Assembly (NCBI GenBank): GCA_002367375.1
Contig: DFBR01000229.1
Coordinates: 12,921 to 19,272 of the forward strand
Origin: Erythrobacter sp. UBA3075
Lineage (GTDB): Bacteria; Pseudomonadota; Alphaproteobacteria; Sphingomonadales; Sphingomonadaceae
Direction of reading: 5' to 3'
Length of the DNA: 6,352 nucleotides
The notes beneath the pieces were generated by a model. The model was not told where the DNA came from, did no database searches, and saw only the letters and a program-made list of their open reading frames with translations. The position numbers and the translations under genes are program-made. How positions within the stretch are numbered: position 1 is the first letter of the stretch; each line of letters starts with the position of its first letter. Below are positions 1 to 5,815 of this stretch, piece by piece.

Positions 1-36
1 AGTTAAGGATCGCAAACCTTGCAGAAGGCGCTTCAT
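1..36 (-). CDS. 5' end of an unidentified gene running off the left edge
   Basis: On the minus strand an ATG at 36-34 opens a frame of 12 codons (MKRLLQGLRSLT) that stays open to the window edge. It begins ten bases after the stop codon of the DUF4139 gene. A GAGGGG sequence (minus strand, 48-43), which includes the end of that stop region, sits six bases upstream as a ribosome binding site. The positively charged start followed by hydrophobic residues could be the beginning of a signal peptide, but 12 residues are too few to judge. The close spacing suggests cotranscription with the DUF4139 gene. It could still be a chance ATG, because only 36 bases are visible. Confidence 0.4.
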   Translation of the reverse strand, partial: MKRLLQGLRSLT

Positions 37-46
37 CGCCTGCCCC

Positions 47-1546
47 TCAATACCGCGATTCGTAGGTCACGCGCACCACCCGCTCACCATTGGCGGGCAC
101 GCGCACGCGGTAGCGGCGGTTGCCGTAATTGATCTGCTCCCCCTCGACATCTTCGGAGACCACCCGGAAATCGCGGCCCCACCAGCCCCGATCCAATCCA
201 CCCTGCGTCATTTCCACCTCGACAGCCTCGGGCTTCGCATTGGTGAAAGTGTAACGCATGGTGGTACGGTAGTAATCGACCGTGCGGTCAATCTGAACTT
301 CGCGCGTCAGCTCGCCATTCTCAAACACGCGGTAGCGCGCGCTGCGTTCAAATTCGGCGGGCGTTATGACTTGGCGGTTTTCGACCTCGGCCTGCATGAA
401 TACGTCAAAGGCATCGCCTGTGCGCAAGGACAGCGTGCTGCCCATCGGGGTGTGGCCGATGTTGTTCTCACCGATGAACTGCGGATTGCCTTGCATGTCG
501 CGCTGGTAGAACCGCACCGTACCGGCAGGCAGCGCATCGCCCAATCCGCCTTCGCGGCTGGAATTGAAACTGATCGCGCTGCTGGCGGGGCGGAAGTCTG
601 AATCACTTTGGAGCCAATTGCTGCGGATCGAATAGATCCGGCGAGCAGGCACGCTTTGCACGTCGAGGAAGCTCACCTGCTTGGTTTGCGCGTTGGCAAT
701 CGTGGTGCGGCCATCGATCGGATAGAGGTAGAAATCGCCCAGCCGCTCGCGGTCGGCAGTCTGTGTGCCGGGTCGCACCATGTCCGGGCGCGGGCGTCCG
801 CCACTCTGCCCGGGCGTTCCGGCCACAAGCAGCGTGTCCGCATCGTGAAAGGTGGTGCCGGTATTGTTGGTCAGCGTGACCCAGCCCTGCATGTCCACCG
901 TGCCGCGCGCTTCATTGTACAAAGCGACATAATCGGAGGTCCAGCCAAGGCCCGGCGTCAGATAGCGGATCGAGGCCGGGCGTGTGCCGGAGCGGTTGGA
1001 ATTGAGCGTGACAGACAGCGTGGGCCGGGCGCGCAGATTTGGCGGCACGCCGTCAAAAATAACGCGCACCGGCAGACCGTCATCGCGCAGCACCTCGATG
1101 CGGTTGCCAATCCGCACCACAACGCCGCCTGCGGTGGAGAGCACTTCGGCCTGCTCGCGCGTCTCGGTGCCGGTAGCGGGATTGGTGCGCACGAGCGTGA
1201 CCGTCTGGCCGATGGCTTTTTCCATCAGCTTTTGCGGCGTTAGCAGGTCGAAATCGAAATTCTGTTCAACAATCGCAGTGCCATCGGCATTGAAGCTGAG
1301 CGTCTGCGGGCGGATTTGCGCAGAAACATCGGGAAACTCTATCCGCGTGGTGCCGCGCGGGATATTGAGCTGGCGGATATCCTGCACCAGCGCCTGATTG
1401 TTCTGGTAGATCGTGACCGAGACATCGCCTTGCGCGCTTTCCTCGGCGGATGGTTCACCCTGCTGGGCCGAAGCGGGAAATGCGAGTGTGGATGCAGCCA
1501 ACAGGCTCAACATAGGCAGGCTGGCGGCGAAAATGCGCTTGGTCAT
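47..1546 (-). CDS. Exported DUF4139 domain-containing protein
   Basis: 499 residues. The first 27 look like a Sec signal peptide: Lys3-Arg4, a hydrophobic core around residues 5-23, and an A-S-A site at 25-27 followed by Gln. The mature protein is therefore probably periplasmic or outer-membrane associated. The N-terminal part (about 42-185) begins with a beta-rich stretch (VSVTIYQNNQALVQD). The rest (about 190-499) matches the DUF4139 pattern: Y-L-T-P-G-L-G-W near 195-202, then G-W-V-T-L-T-N-N-T-G at 221-230, and L-P-A-G-T-V-R-F-Y near 339-347. DUF4139 proteins are widespread in Gram-negative bacteria, and I know of no assigned reaction. No catalytic motif is visible, and the predicted beta-sandwich composition suggests binding or a structural role. 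The ATG at 1546 is chosen because AGGAGG lies ten bases upstream and the signal peptide starts there. A further gene seems to follow directly downstream. Confidence 0.87.
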   Translation of the reverse strand: MTKRIFAASLPMLSLLAASTLAFPASAQQGEPSAEESAQGDVSVTIYQNNQALVQDIRQLNIPRGTTRIEFPDVSAQIRPQTLSFNADGTAIVEQNFDFDLLTPQKLMEKAIGQTVTLVRTNPATGTETREQAEVLSTAGGVVVRIGNRIEVLRDDGLPVRVIFDGVPPNLRARPTLSVTLNSNRSGTRPASIRYLTPGLGWTSDYVALYNEARGTVDMQGWVTLTNNTGTTFHDADTLLVAGTPGQSGGRPRPDMVRPGTQTADRERLGDFYLYPIDGRTTIANAQTKQVSFLDVQSVPARRIYSIRSNWLQSDSDFRPASSAISFNSSREGGLGDALPAGTVRFYQRDMQGNPQFIGENNIGHTPMGSTLSLRTGDAFDVFMQAEVENRQVITPAEFERSARYRVFENGELTREVQIDRTVDYYRTTMRYTFTNAKPEAVEVEMTQGGLDRGWWGRDFRVVSEDVEGEQINYGNRRYRVRVPANGERVVRVTYESRY

Positions 1547-1556
1547 GTGGATGTCC

Positions 1557-1562
1557 CCTCCT
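1557..1562 (-). promoter_or_regulatory. Strong ribosome binding site of the DUF4139 gene
   Basis: The minus strand reads AGGAGG here, a full anti-16S match, with ten bases between it and the ATG at 1546. It fixes the start codon and suggests efficient translation. Confidence 0.75.
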
Positions 1563-1575
1563 GAAACTAACGCAC

Positions 1576-1592
1576 GTGATATGAAGTATCAC
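1576..1592. promoter_or_regulatory. 17-base palindrome upstream of the DUF4139 gene
   Basis: GTGATA-TGAAG-TATCAC is a perfect 6+6 inverted repeat with a five-base spacer, lying 30-46 bases before the DUF4139 start codon. The AT-rich arms and position between cckA's end and the next start fit an operator for a dimeric regulator overlapping the promoter or the 5' leader. It could instead form a weak RNA hairpin. I could not identify a convincing -35/-10 pair around it, and no regulator is known from the sequence. Confidence 0.35.
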
Positions 1593-1601
1593 AGGGTGTA
1601 T

Positions 1602-1615
1602 GGCGTCTGAACGCC
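1602..1615. other. Short hairpin between cckA and the DUF4139 gene
   Basis: GGCGT-CTGA-ACGCC forms a five-pair, GC-rich stem with a four-base loop, 67-80 bases beyond the cckA stop codon in the direction of cckA transcription. No T-tract follows on the minus strand, so it is not a classical intrinsic terminator. It may help end or stabilise the cckA transcript, or may be chance. Confidence 0.25.
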
Positions 1616-1681
1616 TTGTCATGGGTCAGTTTGCAGGAAGGTGCGCGGACAGGCAATCGCCCGGATGCAGAATAGAGAGGT

Positions 1682-4144
1682 TTAGCTCTTCACCGACTGG
1701 CGCAGCACATCAGCCACTTTCTCACCGATCTGCTTCACGCTGAACGGTTTGGCGACAAAGTGCATATTCTCAATATTGATCTCACCGCGCAATTGTTCCT
1801 CGGCATAGCCCGACATGAACAGGATCGGCAGTCGCGGACGGGTCTTGCGAATCTCGCGCACCATGGCGGGGCCATCCATGCTTGGCATCACCACATCGGT
1901 CAGCACCAGATCGAAGCGATCCGGGTCCTTGGCGAATTCTTCCAGCCCTTCATCCCCGTCGGCGGCCGTGACAATAGTATAGCCTTGCCGCGCCAGCGCG
2001 CGTTCGGCGACAGCGCGCACCATGTCCTCATCCTCGACCAGCAGGATGGTCCCACCGCCCGACCATTCACGCACCTGTTCTTCTGCCTCGACCTTCTTCA
2101 TATCCTCTTCGGAGAGATTGTGGACCGGCAGGTAGATGGTAAAACGTGCGCCCTTGATCTGGCCGTCGGACCCCTTGGCATTGCCTGCAAAGATAAAGCC
2201 GCCCGATTGTTTCACGATGCCATAGACTGTTGAGAGGCCCAGACCGGTGCCCTTGCCCTGCTCCTTCGTAGTAAAAAAGGGTTCGAAAATCTTGGCGAGC
2301 ACATCCTGCGGGATGCCGCCGCCAGTGTCCTCTGCGATCAGCACGGTGTAATCGCCCGCCGGGATAATCTCGCTGCCCATGCGGCGGATGTCTTTCGCCT
2401 CCACCCGGCGCGTGGCGAAGGCGAGCGTGCCTGTGGCCGTCTCCCCGCCATGTGCAGACTGGATCGCATCGCGCGCATTGACGGCCAGATTGATAATGAC
2501 CTGTTCCAACTGGCGCGGATCGGCGCGAACAGGGCCAAGGTCGCGGTCATGCCGCACATTGAGAGTGATCTTCGCGCCCAGCAGACGCTTGAGCAGCTGG
2601 CTGACTTCGGAAATAATATCCGGCAGCTGGATAACTTCGGGTTGCAAGGTTTGCTGGCGGCTAAACGCCAGCAATTGCCGCGTCAGGCTGGCCGCGCGGT
2701 TGGAGTTCGCCTTGATCTGCTGGATATCATCATAATCGCTGTCACCCGGCGTGTGGCGCAGCAACATCAGGTCGCAATAACCAATGATCGCGGTGAGCAC
2801 GTTGTTGAAATCATGCGCGACGCCGCCTGCCAATTGGCCGACCGCCTGCATTTTGGTTGCCTGCGCCACTTGCCGCTTGAGCCGCGCCTCTTCGGTCGTG
2901 TCGGCCAGGCTGAGCAGCACTGCGGCCTCGCCCAAGCCGCGCACTCCGGCAAGGCCCATGCTGACAGGCTCATCCGGCTCGCTGCGCAGGCGCACAGCGA
3001 TATCGCCTGAACTTGCGGGTCCTTGCCCGAAACGGCGCACGGCATCGGACATGGCGGCCTTGTCACGCGCCACCACGACATCGCCCGGATAGGGCGGCAG
3101 ATCACCTGTGCTGATCCCGGCCGCACGGCGGAAGGCTGGGTTGGCATAAAGAAAATGTCCATCGCGGTCGGTCGTCGCCAAGCCGAGCGGCAATTGCTCG
3201 AGCAATCCTTCCAATTGCACCGCCTGCCCCTTGGATTCGCCGCTCCAGCCGCCCAGTCCAATGCCAGCATCAATCAGCAGCATCAGCGAGGGAGCTTCCG
3301 CAGCGGCCTCGCCGGGAATGGCCTCACGCGCCGCCTCTTCGGGATCGGCAAGCGGGACCTGCACCAGTGTTTGCGGGCTGCCTTTCTTGCCTTCGCGCGC
3401 GAAGTAAATCCGCTCGCGCTCATCAGAACGGAGCAGTTGGACGAATTCCTGCCCGGTCATGCGCGCGGCTTCATCGCCAAATGCACGCCGCGCCAGTGCC
3501 GGATTGCCCGCGCGCACCGTGCCATCGGGCGAAACCAGCGCCACGGCAATTCCGGCAGAACCGAGCACACGCCCGAACAGGCCGGTGATGTGTTTGGCAA
3601 TCGAAACAATCGGCTCGCTGCGAACGATGGGAGCAAACCGCCAGATCAGATAGTCATCCGCGCGCCCCGCCCGTACAGCGCTTGCGGTCCAGCCGCGGTC
3701 TTCATCCGCAATGGTGACATCCTCGCCCTTGCCATCGCGCCATACCGAGCGGGCCAGCCGAGCGAGCTGATCCGCACTCGCTCCGTCAACCGGCAGGCGC
3801 GGCGGACCATTGCTTGATCCGAACCAAAGTTCGAAGGCAGAATTGGCGCAGACGAGGCGATTGGCGCGGTCGGTGATGGCGATGGCAACATCGCGCTGTT
3901 CAATGGCGGCAACGGTCACGGCCCAGTCAGGCGTTGCGCTGCTCTCTTCCACAGCGGCCGTTTTCGGCATCCGCGCGGAGATAAACACGATCAGCCCCAG
4001 CACCACCAGCCCGCCAGCATAGGCAAGCGTGGCCGTCGCGTTGTCTGTGGCATATTGCACCAGCGCCACGCTGGCGAGCACGGCTGCGGCCACAGCCAAG
4101 CCGTCCACTACACGCCGCGATTCCTGCAAATTCGCCAAGTTCAT
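1682..4144 (-). CDS. cckA: Cell-cycle hybrid sensor histidine kinase CckA
   Basis: 820 residues. Two membrane segments (about 13-32 and 39-57) separated by a short loop anchor it in the inner membrane. PAS-like regions follow at about 78-175, 190-300 and 310-425; the first and third are the clearer ones. The kinase core has the phosphoacceptor His444 in H-D-F-N-N, the N box around Asn556, the G1 box D606-T-G-G-G-I, the F box F-E-P-F-F-T-T-K (620-627) and the G2 box G-K-G-T-G-L-G-L-S (630-638). The receiver has the acidic pocket Glu704/Asp705, phosphoacceptor Asp750 (L-T-D-V-V-M-P), Ser778 and Lys799. All key residues are present. In Caulobacter, CckA passes phosphate through ChpT to CtrA and CpdR; that role here is inferred. 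The start at 4144 is preferred over in-frame upstream codons up to 4321, because those would overlap the DUF2062 gene far upstream and encode unrelated Cys/Arg-rich sequence. The ATG overlaps the DUF2062 stop (ATGA) and lacks a close ribosome binding site, which fits translational coupling. Confidence 0.93.
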   Translation of the reverse strand: MNLANLQESRRVVDGLAVAAAVLASVALVQYATDNATATLAYAGGLVVLGLIVFISARMPKTAAVEESSATPDWAVTVAAIEQRDVAIAITDRANRLVCANSAFELWFGSSNGPPRLPVDGASADQLARLARSVWRDGKGEDVTIADEDRGWTASAVRAGRADDYLIWRFAPIVRSEPIVSIAKHITGLFGRVLGSAGIAVALVSPDGTVRAGNPALARRAFGDEAARMTGQEFVQLLRSDERERIYFAREGKKGSPQTLVQVPLADPEEAAREAIPGEAAAEAPSLMLLIDAGIGLGGWSGESKGQAVQLEGLLEQLPLGLATTDRDGHFLYANPAFRRAAGISTGDLPPYPGDVVVARDKAAMSDAVRRFGQGPASSGDIAVRLRSEPDEPVSMGLAGVRGLGEAAVLLSLADTTEEARLKRQVAQATKMQAVGQLAGGVAHDFNNVLTAIIGYCDLMLLRHTPGDSDYDDIQQIKANSNRAASLTRQLLAFSRQQTLQPEVIQLPDIISEVSQLLKRLLGAKITLNVRHDRDLGPVRADPRQLEQVIINLAVNARDAIQSAHGGETATGTLAFATRRVEAKDIRRMGSEIIPAGDYTVLIAEDTGGGIPQDVLAKIFEPFFTTKEQGKGTGLGLSTVYGIVKQSGGFIFAGNAKGSDGQIKGARFTIYLPVHNLSEEDMKKVEAEEQVREWSGGGTILLVEDEDMVRAVAERALARQGYTIVTAADGDEGLEEFAKDPDRFDLVLTDVVMPSMDGPAMVREIRKTRPRLPILFMSGYAEEQLRGEINIENMHFVAKPFSVKQIGEKVADVLRQSVKS

Positions 4145-4707
4145 TCGGCGGCTTCTATCACCTTCCCACGGCCCGGTCGCCTCACCCACTTGTGTGCAAC
4201 GACATACCTCCACAGGAAACTGGACAACAGATAGCCAATTGCCGCCGTGACGACTGACAAAACGACAAATCCGAAGGCAGTGACCCCGGCAGTCTGCAAC
4301 CACCAGCCGAATTGCACCCACCAGCCGTCTTCAAGCGCCGCCTTGGCGCTTTCCATGGTTTCGGGATCAAATTTCAAAGTGAAGCGCCCAACCTTGTTTG
4401 CCACCACCAGCCAGAATGGCACGGTGAAAGGGTTGGTGACGAAGGTGATGACCGCAGCGACCGGTACATTGGCCCGGGCAGGAAGGGCGAGGAAAGCCGC
4501 GAGAAAAATCTGCCCGATGGGAATGATAAAAGCGGCAAACAGGCCCAAAGCCGCGCCGCGCGGGACTGACCGGCGGGTGAAGCGCCACAGTTCGGACCGA
4601 CCGAAGCGATGCGCGATAGGCGCAAGCCAACGGTTGCGCTCCATCTCCTTGCGCTTGGGCATTTTCGGCAGCCGCGCCGAAAGCCAATTGATCGCTTTGT
4701 TGAACAT
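4141..4707 (-). CDS. DUF2062 domain-containing inner-membrane protein
   Basis: 188 residues. A basic N terminus (residues 11-51, rich in Arg/Lys) precedes a hydrophobic region. Membrane segments are likely at about 51-75, 81-103 and 141-165, with T-N-P-F-T-V-P-F-W at 91-99; this Asn-Pro motif inside the hydrophobic region is typical of DUF2062. A Trp-rich stretch (W-W-V-Q-F-G-W-W, 129-136) lies before the last segment, and the tail is basic and probably cytoplasmic. No enzymatic function is established for the family as far as I know. The ATG at 4707 is chosen over the longer frame to 4776, because the extension (Cys/Arg-rich) is unlike the family and an AGGCGAG-type weak binding site lies just upstream. 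It is the promoter-proximal gene of a pair with cckA, with a four-base ATGA overlap, so the two proteins are probably made together in the same membrane. Confidence 0.88.
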   Translation of the reverse strand: MFNKAINWLSARLPKMPKRKEMERNRWLAPIAHRFGRSELWRFTRRSVPRGAALGLFAAFIIPIGQIFLAAFLALPARANVPVAAVITFVTNPFTVPFWLVVANKVGRFTLKFDPETMESAKAALEDGWWVQFGWWLQTAGVTAFGFVVLSVVTAAIGYLLSSFLWRYVVAHKWVRRPGRGKVIEAAE

Positions 4708-4860
4708 TGTCTCGCCTGCACACCTATACCCACAGCGCGCTTGTTTGTAAGATGGTGTTAGACGATGAGATAACAATGTCCGCTTAACGACAGACTATTA
4801 TGAATTTTGTCATTTCCACTCGGTATGGAAAGCGTACACAAGACGACGAAGGATATGTCC
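4708..4860. promoter_or_regulatory. Divergent promoter region between the DUF2062–cckA operon and small gene 1
   Basis: This 153-base stretch separates the start of the leftward DUF2062–cckA operon from the rightward 43-codon gene, so it must hold promoters for both if both are expressed. It is clearly more AT-rich than the flanking genes between about 4741 and 4830. Possible elements on the plus strand are TATTAT at 4796-4801 and TTGTCA at 4807-4812, but they do not form a correctly spaced -35/-10 pair. I therefore do not call a specific promoter. Confidence 0.4.
4848..4853 (+). promoter_or_regulatory. Ribosome binding site deciding the start of small gene 1
   Basis: GAAGGA ends seven bases before the ATG at 4861 but only one base before the alternative ATG at 4855. 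Spacing therefore favours the later ATG and a 43-residue product. Confidence 0.6.
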
Positions 4861-4992
4861 ATGCAAAAAGACGAAAAAAGGCAACGCCGCGAATGGAAGA
4901 GCCCGGTGCTGACCATCCTAGATAGCCAGTGCGACTCGATTGAAGCATTGACGGGTTTTGTAGTGGACGGTCCTACCTTCTCGGATTCGTAA
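4861..4992 (+). CDS. Small peptide 1: putative RiPP (lasso-like) precursor
   Basis: 43 residues. A charged N terminus (MQKDEKRQRRE) leads to W12-K-S-P-V-L-T-I-L-D21, then a Cys24-containing stretch, then a C-terminal part G-F-V-V-D-G-P-T-F-S-D-S. The W-x-x-P-x-L motif resembles the leader signature Y/W-x-x-P-x-L bound by PqqD-like RRE proteins in lasso-peptide and related RiPP pathways. If so, residues 1 to about 31 are leader and the Gly32-led tail with Asp36 could be the core; Thr falls at -1 from that Gly rather than the usual -2, so the core boundary is uncertain. No processing genes are visible nearby. Support for being real: a correctly spaced GAAGGA, an ungapped resemblance to the second small gene at 5620, and a terminator-like hairpin just downstream. 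An ATG at 4855 (two residues longer) is possible. An ordinary unmodified small protein remains an alternative. Confidence 0.65.
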   Translation: MQKDEKRQRREWKSPVLTILDSQCDSIEALTGFVVDGPTFSDS

Positions 4993-5007
4993 CTGGCCTC
5001 TATCCGC

Positions 5008-5028
5008 AAGAAGGCATTCAGCCTTTTT
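5008..5028 (+). terminator. Terminator-like hairpin after small gene 1, inside the smpB 3' end
   Basis: AAGGC (5011-5015) pairs with GCCTT (5021-5025) around the loop ATTCA. The pairing extends by a G·U and two A-U pairs to 5008 and 5028, and the right arm ends in a run of five T. It starts 16 bases after the stop of small gene 1, as expected for a rho-independent terminator on the plus strand. On the minus strand the hairpin is followed by CTTG, so it would serve smpB poorly. The smpB stop codon (5020-5018) sits in the loop. The stem has only three strong GC pairs, so strength is moderate at best. Confidence 0.45.
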
Positions 5029-5500
5029 CACGCATCAATCGGGCCTTGTCGCGCTTCCAGTCGCGGTCCTTGATCGTCGCGCGTTTATCGTGCGCTTGCT
5101 TGCCCTTCGCCAGTGCCAGTTCGATCTTTGCCCGGCCCTTGCTGTTGAAATAGATCGACAGCGGAACCAGCGTCATGCCTTTGCGCTCCACCGCGCCAAG
5201 CATCTTGTTGATTTCCCGCTCATGCAGCAGCAGCTTGCGCGGCCGCTTGGGTTGATGATTGTTGCGATTGCCATGGCTGAATTCGGGAATGTTGGCGTTG
5301 ATGAGGAAGACCTGCCCGTCCTTCACCTCGGCATAGCTTTCGGCAATAGTCCCCTCGCCCGCGCGCAATGCCTTCACTTCGGTCCCCTGCAAGGCGAGCC
5401 CTGCTTCAAAGGTTTCCTCGATAAAGTAATTGAACCGCGCCTTGCGGTTTTCGGCGACGACTTTTTGCTTGTCGAAAGTTGTGGGTTTGGGACGAGCCAT
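5018..5500 (-). CDS. smpB: SsrA (tmRNA)-binding protein SmpB
   Basis: 160 residues, the usual SmpB length. SmpB binds tmRNA and brings it to stalled ribosomes for trans-translation in the cytoplasm. Family signatures are all present: [11 protein letters not shown] near 17-27, the G-T-E-V-K-A-L-R stretch at 39-46, the basic [10 protein letters not shown] run at 84-93, [11 protein letters not shown] at 117-127, [10 protein letters not shown] at 131-140, and the Lys/Arg-rich C-terminal tail (D-R-D-W-K-R and onward) that enters the mRNA channel. The ATG at 5500 gives the standard start M-A-R-P-K-P. No clear Shine-Dalgarno precedes it, so translation may be leaderless-like or weak. The gene is flanked on both sides by plus-strand small genes; the tmRNA gene is not in this window. 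Confidence 0.96.
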   Translation of the reverse strand: MARPKPTTFDKQKVVAENRKARFNYFIEETFEAGLALQGTEVKALRAGEGTIAESYAEVKDGQVFLINANIPEFSHGNRNNHQPKRPRKLLLHEREINKMLGAVERKGMTLVPLSIYFNSKGRAKIELALAKGKQAHDKRATIKDRDWKRDKARLMREKG

Positions 5501-5554
5501 GATGCGCGCGATGTAGGGTGCGCCATATGATTTGGAAAGAGCGATAGAGAGCCG

Positions 5555-5590
5555 GATTGCCAGATAGTCATCGCAAGGCTAGCGGCAATC
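5555..5590. repeat. 7-bp inverted repeat upstream of small gene 2
   Basis: GATTGCC (5555-5561) and GGCAATC (5584-5590) are perfect inverted arms separated by 22 bases, in the 119-base divergent spacer between smpB and small gene 2. The right arm ends 17 bases before the ribosome binding site at 5608. It could be an operator with two half-sites, or a stem in the leader of small gene 2. I see no convincing promoter pair near it, and such a repeat can occur by chance. Confidence 0.3.
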
Positions 5591-5607
5591 AAACTTCCGT
5601 CGCACCT

Positions 5608-5612
5608 GGAGG
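5608..5612 (+). promoter_or_regulatory. Strong ribosome binding site of small gene 2
   Basis: GGAGG with seven bases to the ATG at 5620. This is a near-ideal site and rules out the longer in-frame TTG start at 5557. Confidence 0.72.
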
Positions 5613-5619
5613 TTTTCCA

Positions 5620-5757
5620 ATGAACGCACACAATTCTTCGCAGGCCAAGCGCGCATGGACGATGCCGACCCTGACTGATGTTGACGGTGCAAAGCGCATA
5701 CACAGCTTTGTTGGCGGGTTGACCGATGCTTCGCCTACCGACCCGACGACATCCTGA
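5620..5757 (+). CDS. Small peptide 2: putative RiPP (lasso-like) precursor
   Basis: 45 residues: a polar N terminus (MNAHNSSQAKRA), then W13-T-M-P-T-L-T-D-V-D22, then a linker and a C-terminal part rich in Gly, Thr, Ser, Asp and Pro (V-G-G-L-T-D-A-S-P-T-D-P-T-T-S). Aligned without gaps to the gene at 4861 from the Trp onward, it shares Trp, Pro, Leu, Thr and Asp of the motif, then a Gly 20 residues after the Trp and a Pro-Thr pair 26-27 residues after it. The two look like members of one family. The W-x-x-P-x-L motif resembles the recognition signature of PqqD-like RRE leader-binding proteins. No Cys is present, so disulfide or thioether chemistry is unlikely for this member. No partner enzyme lies in the window. 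The strong GGAGG supports translation. Function is unproven, and a non-RiPP small protein is possible. Confidence 0.65.
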   Translation: MNAHNSSQAKRAWTMPTLTDVDGAKRIHSFVGGLTDASPTDPTTS

Positions 5758-5766
5758 ACCGGCTTT

Positions 5767-5806
5767 TCGGCGACACGAGCTGGAACGCAACTTCGCAGTG
5801 CGCCGA
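5767..5806. other. Long imperfect hairpin between convergent genes
   Basis: TCGGCG (5767-5772) pairs with CGCCGA (5801-5806), and after a one-base bulge CAC (5774-5776) pairs with GTG (5798-5800), giving nine pairs around a loop of 21 bases. It lies between the end of small gene 2 (5757) and the end of the leftward gene (5816). The position suits a transcript end for both, but neither strand has a T-tract after the stem, so it is not called a terminator. Confidence 0.25.
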
Positions 5807-5815
5807 GCCTGATGC

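Noticed and set aside
608..1243. 211-codon open frame on the plus strand opposite the DUF4139 gene
   Set aside because: It is antisense to a gene with a clear signal peptide and ribosome binding site; the translation is His/Arg/Ala-rich with no recognisable domain, as expected from GC-rich antisense frames.
3023..3817. 264-codon open frame on the plus strand opposite cckA
   Set aside because: Antisense shadow of a well-supported kinase gene; Arg/His/Gln-rich composition and no motif.
4145..4321. 59-codon N-terminal extension of CckA
   Set aside because: It lies inside the DUF2062 gene in another frame, is Cys/Arg-rich, and the ATG at 4144 starts just before the first membrane segment with a typical ATGA overlap.
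4708..4776. 23-codon N-terminal extension of the DUF2062 protein
   Set aside because: Arg/Cys-rich and unlike the family start; the ATG at 4707 gives a normal DUF2062 N terminus.
4807..4812. TTGTCA as the -35 box of small gene 1
   Set aside because: No acceptable -10 box lies 16-18 bases downstream, so I do not call a sigma-70 promoter.
4861..4992. Small gene 1 as a degraded fragment of a larger gene
   Set aside because: It has its own start, ribosome binding site, stop and a related intact partner of nearly the same length; flanking frames show no continuation.
4758..5009. 83-codon minus-strand frame opposite small gene 1
   Set aside because: No ribosome binding site or motif, and the opposite strand has a better-supported small gene with a related partner.
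5501..5619. Possible tmRNA (ssrA) or tRNA near smpB
   Set aside because: The spacer is only 119 bases, and I found no acceptor-stem pairing, no CCA end and no T-loop sequence.
5374..5790. 138-codon minus-strand frame across the smpB start and small gene 2
   Set aside because: Overlaps smpB in another frame; Arg/Ser/Cys-rich low-information sequence.
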